From: Mucilaginibacter terrigena
Lineage (GTDB): Bacteria > Bacteroidota > Bacteroidia > Sphingobacteriales > Sphingobacteriaceae
Direction of reading: 5' to 3'
Length of the DNA: 64,000 nucleotides
NCBI RefSeq assembly: GCF_004168255.1
Contig: NZ_SEWG01000006.1
Span: 124,001-188,000, forward strand
Position 1 is the first letter of the stretch; every line of letters starts with the position of its first letter. Of this stretch, positions 63,338 to 64,000 are shown one piece after another. Below the pieces are notes generated by a model. The model saw only the letters and a list, made by a program, of their open reading frames with translations, did no database searches and was not told where the DNA came from. The translations under genes and the position numbers were made by a program.

Positions 63338-63368
63338 CTTGTGTAAAACAAAAAGGTGCGTATATTTG
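63338..63368 (+). promoter_or_regulatory. tRNA-Asp promoter
   Basis: CTTG (63338-63341), 19-nt spacer, TATATTTG (63361-63368), ending 11 bases before the mature tRNA. Confidence 0.78.
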
Positions 63369-63379
63369 CAATCCCAAAC

Positions 63380-63453
63380 GGAGTGGTAGTTCAGCTGGTT
63401 AGAATGCCTGCCTGTCACGCAGGAGGTCGCGGGTTCGAGTCCCGTCCATTCCG
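63380..63453 (+). tRNA. tRNA-Asp (GTC)
   Basis: A canonical cloverleaf: acceptor GGAGTGG/CCATTCC, D arm GTTC..GAAT, anticodon arm CCTGC-CTGTCAC-GCAGG, variable AGGTC, T arm GCGGG-TTCGAGT-CCCGT, discriminator G. The GUC anticodon, G73 and standard 7-nt loop identify Asp. No CCA is encoded. It is the normal counterpart of the GUC-bearing tRNA-like RNAs at 53.7 kb. Confidence 0.97.
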
Positions 63454-63474
63454 CTAAAAAGGGTAATAATCCTA

Positions 63475-63508
63475 AAAACGCTTAGATCATTGATCTAAGC
63501 GTTTTTTT
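63475..63508. terminator. Bidirectional terminator after tRNA-Asp
   Basis: AACGCTTAGATCA and TGATCTAAGCGTT are perfectly complementary, with T-runs on both strands; it serves the tRNA and the convergent cupin gene. Confidence 0.88.
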
Positions 63509-63530
63509 ATAACCCAAAATACCCATTCAG

Positions 63531-63881
63531 TTAGTCGCGCAAACCTTCTACTTTTACTGTTGTAAGGTTTTGGCTTTCAAAGGTCAGGTTAACAGATCTG
63601 TTTCCGTTTGGCCTGGTTCGGTGAATTACATTTTTGGGTATTGTAAACAGCTGGTTGGGGAACAGCTCAACCGTGCGGTCTTCCAGGTCGATAAATACCG
63701 AGCCTTCAATGATCAGAAAACTCTCATCCGAATCAGGGTGCAAATGCCAAAAATAAGGTTCGGTCATTACGCTCATTCTTACTACATGGTCATTTACTAC
63801 GGCAACCGGTATATTGGTATAAACATTATTGGTTACAGCCGTTTGCGCAATGTCAATTACAGTTAGGTTGTTATTATCCAT
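63531..63881 (-). CDS. Cupin domain-containing protein
   Basis: A 116-residue single cupin. Start ATG 63881 (MDNNNLTVIDIAQ) is preferred; the frame upstream to 63938 crosses the neighbour's terminator. Motif one is FWHLHPDSDESFLIIEGSVF, with His-x-His and Glu metal ligands (part shown), and motif two is LFPNQLFTIPKNVIHRTRPNG with His. Mononuclear metal cupin of unknown substrate. Confidence 0.88.
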   Translation of the reverse strand: MDNNNLTVIDIAQTAVTNNVYTNIPVAVVNDHVVRMSVMTEPYFWHLHPDSDESFLIIEGSVFIDLEDRTVELFPNQLFTIPKNVIHRTRPNGNRSVNLTFESQNLTTVKVEGLRD

Positions 63882-63900
63882 TTGTTTAAAAATTAACCTG

Positions 63901-63936
63901 CAAAAAAGCCCCGGATGTAAACACAACCGGAGCTTC
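63901..63936 (-). terminator. Terminator of the gene entering from the right edge
   Basis: On the minus strand AAGCTCCGG and CCGGGGCTT pair around a 12-nt loop, followed by TTTTTTG. Confidence 0.75.
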
Positions 63937-63954
63937 ATGTATTTTAATAGATCA

Positions 63955-64000
63955 TTATTTAAGCGTTATGCTGGTTTTACCCATTGTATAACCATCGGCA
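63955..64000 (-). CDS. C-terminal end of an unidentified gene
   Basis: Reading inward from the window edge on the minus strand gives ADGYTMGKTSITLK and TAA at 63957-63955. A terminator 19 bases downstream supports a real gene end. The family cannot be judged from 14 residues. Confidence 0.5.
   Translation of the reverse strand, partial: ADGYTMGKTSITLK

Overview
The window reads as a chromosomal segment of a Bacteroidota bacterium, most likely family Sphingobacteriaceae (Mucilaginibacter/Pedobacter-like). Signs of this are a TonB-dependent receptor with an N-terminal carboxypeptidase-regulatory-like domain, promoters of the TTTG-N19/20-TAnnTTTG type, almost no Shine-Dalgarno sequences, several TTG starts, and abundant short palindromic intergenic repeats. 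Genus is inference. No rRNA, CRISPR array, intact insertion sequence or prophage is visible; most of the window is housekeeping sequence.

Layout. 1-7.4 kb: GNAT fragment, then a minus-strand thiamin cluster under a TPP riboswitch (TonB receptor, PnuC transporter, acyl-CoA-dehydrogenase-like flavoprotein, PafA-like phosphatase, ThiE-like protein). 7.4-8.0 kb: toxin-antitoxin pair with a frameshifted toxin. 8.1-18 kb: aspS, two FKBP lipoproteins, M20 amidohydrolase operon, serine hydrolase, DPP IV peptidase. 18-24.6 kb: ssb, mutY, HU, TPR protein, a 29-residue basic ORF, rng, a MafI-like immunity gene, radA. 24.6-35.5 kb: cupin, esterase, prfB with programmed frameshift, pgi, efp, HIT, greA, a hydroxyacid dehydrogenase, EcsC, rsmA, pdxA. 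35.6-40.3 kb: DUF5009 membrane protein, DUF985, VOC, and an AT-rich DUF2971 gene bracketed by inverted repeats. 40.3-46 kb: the lipid/ribosome block DUF177-rpmF-plsX-fabH-accB-accC, then tatC. 46-53 kb: rpiB, M28 peptidase, lutB (frameshifted near its N-terminus), DUF4198, fused E1 2-oxoacid dehydrogenase. 53-57.7 kb: Lrp/AsnC regulator, two tandem tRNA-like RNAs with very long variable domains, OmpW/PorT-like barrel, CsbD-like protein, S41 protease. 57.8-64 kb: xylose genes (SSS symporter, xylA, xylB), tRNA-Asp, cupin.

The most unusual locus is 53628-54080. Two tandem tRNA-like RNAs keep tRNA tertiary signature bases and perfect, covarying acceptor stems. Both have anticodon GUC and a 40-44-nt nested-hairpin variable domain. 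They lie between a strong promoter and an intrinsic terminator. Other points of note are the TPP riboswitch with an 87-nt repeat-derived P3 arm, an in-frame repeat insertion inside radA, an EF-P with Asn at the modification-loop tip, and several dispersed repeat families that enter functional sequences.
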